This document shows, one piece after another, positions 4,505 through 6,198 of a DNA stretch of 6,198 bases. This DNA is from Acidobacteriaceae bacterium. GTDB taxonomy: Bacteria > Acidobacteriota > Terriglobia > Terriglobales > Acidobacteriaceae. The position numbers and the translations under genes are program-made. How positions within the stretch are numbered: position 1 is the stretch's first letter; every line of letters begins with the position of its first letter. The stretch is taken from NCBI GenBank assembly GCA_003133425.1, contig PKXI01000114.1, forward strand, positions 1 through 6,198, written 5' to 3'. The notes beneath the pieces are model-generated. The model searched no databases and had not been told where the DNA came from. It was given only the letters and a program-made list of their open reading frames with translations.

Positions 4505-5932
4505 ATGAGACAACCGAAAAACATCATCCTCCTCGTTGATGGTACGAGGCAGGGCCCGGAAAAACCTTCGACGGTTCCAACAAACGTCGAGGGACTCGCG
4601 TACTTTCTAAATGCCGAGTCGTTGCGGAATCCTGACAAACGCCCAAGATCGCTTGCTGGCAAGCAGGGGGTACGATCTAACAATGCTGGCTCTGTCGTGG
4701 GCTATCTCAGCGGCGTTGGAGCAGACACGCAACATGTCCCAGATTTCATTCCTGCTGGCACTGGTGCCGGTACAGCTCTCGCCATTCGCCTCGCGTACAA
4801 ATTTCTCATCTCAAATTACGAGCCAAACGACCGCATCTATCTGTTTGGTTTTTCTCGCGGAGCATTCGCTGTGCAATCGCTCGCTGGCTTCTTAGATTGC
4901 ATCGGTGTTGGACTTAGAGCCGTTCCTCCCGACCAGCTGAATCGAGTTGTTGATGAAGCCTACTACGCGTACGAGTATCTGGAGGGGGATACCAAGGAGC
5001 TTCGCTCCAACATCAAGGAGTATCTGCACGAAGGTTTGGTCGGATCGAAGCTTGATCAGAGGGAACGCGAATTAAACTTCGAATCGCTCCCGATTTACCT
5101 AATCGGAATTTGGGACGCCGTCGCATCGCTCGGCCTTCCGTCGAAGGCAGCCGCCATCACACGAGTTTTCAATTCTTATCATCAGACAAAGCTGCCTCCC
5201 AATGTCTCGCATGCGTACCACGGGCTCTCGCTTCACGAGCTTCGATCAGATTTCGAACCGCACGTGTGGTTGAATAAGGATCGTGACGACCAAGCTCTTG
5301 AGCAACGGTGGTTTGCTGGAGATCATAGTGATGTCGGAGGCGGACATCCGACCCGAGAGCTTTCTGATATCACGCTCGCCTGGATGCTGAAAGGAGTGGA
5401 AGGCGCTGGGCTGACTGCTGTGAGGCCGCTGGCTCAAAGCATTGCCTTACGGCCTGTCGGCTCAACTATCCATCAGATTTGGCAAGACCGCCCGTATTGC
5501 CTCCTTCAACCCAAAGTTCGAGAGACACTCAGGCGTTTTAGCGAGTTGAGCGCAGCCACTGTCTTGGGCAGCAGTTTCGACGCTACGGTGGTCGAAAGAC
5601 TCTCGTTGGGCAGTGATATCGATTACTCCGGCTTTCGCATCGGATTTGGCAAGACCTTTAGACTTCGCAGTAATCAGATTCAGATCGAAGCTCTCAAAGG
5701 GGTTGATCAACACACAGTTCGAGGGCTACTTCGCACTTCAGACCGGTTCAAGGGATTGAGCGCTGAAATGCAGAGTTCTTTGCTCGCTTCAACTGCGACC
5801 ACAGATTGGCCCGAGGCGGACTCTCTCCTGAAAGCGCAAGTCGGCCAGCAAGCCGCCGACGAGATGCGCCGAGGGTCTTCTAAGGCGATTACGGTGCGGA
5901 GGCTGGTTCCCAAGGACAAGTGCAAGCGATAG
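4505..5932 (+). CDS. DUF2235 alpha/beta-hydrolase (Tle1-like lipase fold)
   Basis: 475 residues. The order of motifs is that of DUF2235 (T6SS Tle1-type phospholipase fold): IILLVDGTRQG (8-18), TNVEGL (26-31), GVGAD...GTGAGTALAIRLAYKFL, then the nucleophile elbow YLFGFSRGAF (112-121, GxSxG, Ser117). Next come YLIGIWDAVASLG (198-210, candidate acid Asp204), AYHGLSLHELRSDFEP and WFAGDHSDVGGGH (269-281, candidate His274), ending LSDITLAWML. A C-terminal region of about 150 residues is not recognised. No signal peptide or membrane segment is visible, so it is probably cytoplasmic unless exported by a dedicated system. Known relatives cleave phospholipids; activity here is inferred. GAAGG at 4496-4500 precedes ATG 4505 by four bases. 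No VgrG, PAAR or adaptor gene is present. A broken gene follows after 11 bp and was probably co-transcribed. Confidence 0.85.
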   Translation: MRQPKNIILLVDGTRQGPEKPSTVPTNVEGLAYFLNAESLRNPDKRPRSLAGKQGVRSNNAGSVVGYLSGVGADTQHVPDFIPAGTGAGTALAIRLAYKFLISNYEPNDRIYLFGFSRGAFAVQSLAGFLDCIGVGLRAVPPDQLNRVVDEAYYAYEYLEGDTKELRSNIKEYLHEGLVGSKLDQRERELNFESLPIYLIGIWDAVASLGLPSKAAAITRVFNSYHQTKLPPNVSHAYHGLSLHELRSDFEPHVWLNKDRDDQALEQRWFAGDHSDVGGGHPTRELSDITLAWMLKGVEGAGLTAVRPLAQSIALRPVGSTIHQIWQDRPYCLLQPKVRETLRRFSELSAATVLGSSFDATVVERLSLGSDIDYSGFRIGFGKTFRLRSNQIQIEALKGVDQHTVRGLLRTSDRFKGLSAEMQSSLLASTATTDWPEADSLLKAQVGQQAADEMRRGSSKAITVRRLVPKDKCKR

Positions 5933-5943
5933 GAGGAGGAAGT

Positions 5944-6198
5944 ATGCACTTGGTGGACGAATTCAAAGTATTCGCTAGGTGGTTCACAAGGTCTCATTCA
6001 CGGCCCTCACTTTTCGGAACTTCTTGCCCTTCAAATCGAGAACTCGGCAGTGGTCTACAACGATTAGTATGTGAACCAGGAAATCGCTGAAGCTCACCTT
6101 TCTCGTGGTTCCGCTGCTGCACGGCACTTTACTGGTGACCCGGCGGGGGGGGCGCAATGCGCGTTTAGCAGGATTGAAAACAAAGCCACGAAATTACA
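5944..6198 (+). pseudogene. Partner gene of the DUF2235 hydrolase, frameshifted, partial
   Basis: An excellent Shine-Dalgarno (AGGAGGAGGA, 5931-5940) precedes ATG 5944, 11 bp after the hydrolase stop. The starting frame reads MHLVDEFKVFARWF, then loses protein-like character and ends at TGA 6088-6090. From about 5984 a different + frame becomes protein-like: SQGLIHGPHFSELLALQIEN, SAVVYND, TAG at 6065-6067, then YVNQEIAEAHLSRGSAAARH and onward, open to the window edge. The simplest reading is one gene damaged by a frameshift near 5978-5990 and by a nonsense mutation. An eight-G run at 6145-6152 lies in the later part. I do not recognise the family. The tight spacing suggests a functional partner of the hydrolase, possibly an immunity or accessory protein, but that is only positional. 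A real 48-residue product of the first frame cannot be excluded. Confidence 0.5.

Noticed and set aside
5707..5997. Minus-strand 96-residue open frame at the end of the hydrolase gene
   Set aside because: It is antisense to the DUF2235 gene and its linked partner, with no independent start signals.

Overview
This 6.2 kb window looks like an accessory, recombination-scarred stretch of a bacterial chromosome. It holds four convincing genes separated by the debris of several site-specific recombinases. The intact genes are moderately GC-rich, while the control regions are AT-rich with recognisable sigma70-type hexamers. The broken tyrosine integrases most resemble, from memory, the types common in Acidobacteriota (Terriglobia: Granulicella, Edaphobacter and relatives). 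That assignment is an inference and no core gene confirms it.

Layout. (1) 31-429, + strand: the N-terminal part of a tyrosine integrase, broken by an in-frame TGA at 85-87. It is followed to about 797 by unrecognised, apparently decayed DNA. (2) 798-2457: a complete hipBA type II toxin-antitoxin operon. Two palindromic operators 40 bp apart flank and overlap the promoter. The -10 box lies inside the second operator, and the predicted transcription start falls on the hipB ATG, so the mRNA is probably leaderless. hipB and hipA overlap by ATGA. (3) 2458-3360: an integrase graveyard. It contains a 9-bp minisatellite, a strong TTCG-loop hairpin, a seven-codon integrase start with a good ribosome site, a head-to-head remnant of a second integrase on the minus strand with a frameshift, and a 21-bp copy of a tRNA-Ser 3' end that is most simply an attachment-site scar. 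(4) 3361-3815: non-coding DNA with palindromes, a 12-bp tandem repeat, and a repeated operator- or res-like module upstream of the next gene. (5) 3816-4382: an intact small serine recombinase (resolvase/invertase type). (6) 4505-5932: a DUF2235 alpha/beta-hydrolase (Tle1-like lipase fold) with its GxSxG motif intact. Eleven bases downstream lies a partner gene with an excellent Shine-Dalgarno sequence that is broken by a frameshift and an in-frame TAG and runs off the window.

How the parts fit. HipB should repress its own operon and neutralise the HipA kinase. The recombinase and the att-like scar mark the DNA to the right of 3358 as probably belonging to an integrated element, with the DUF2235 hydrolase and its decayed partner as cargo. 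I see no CRISPR array, no rRNA and no complete tRNA. The best candidates for something not previously described are the DUF2235-plus-partner pair and the repeated recombinase control region. Neither is proven to be a new system.
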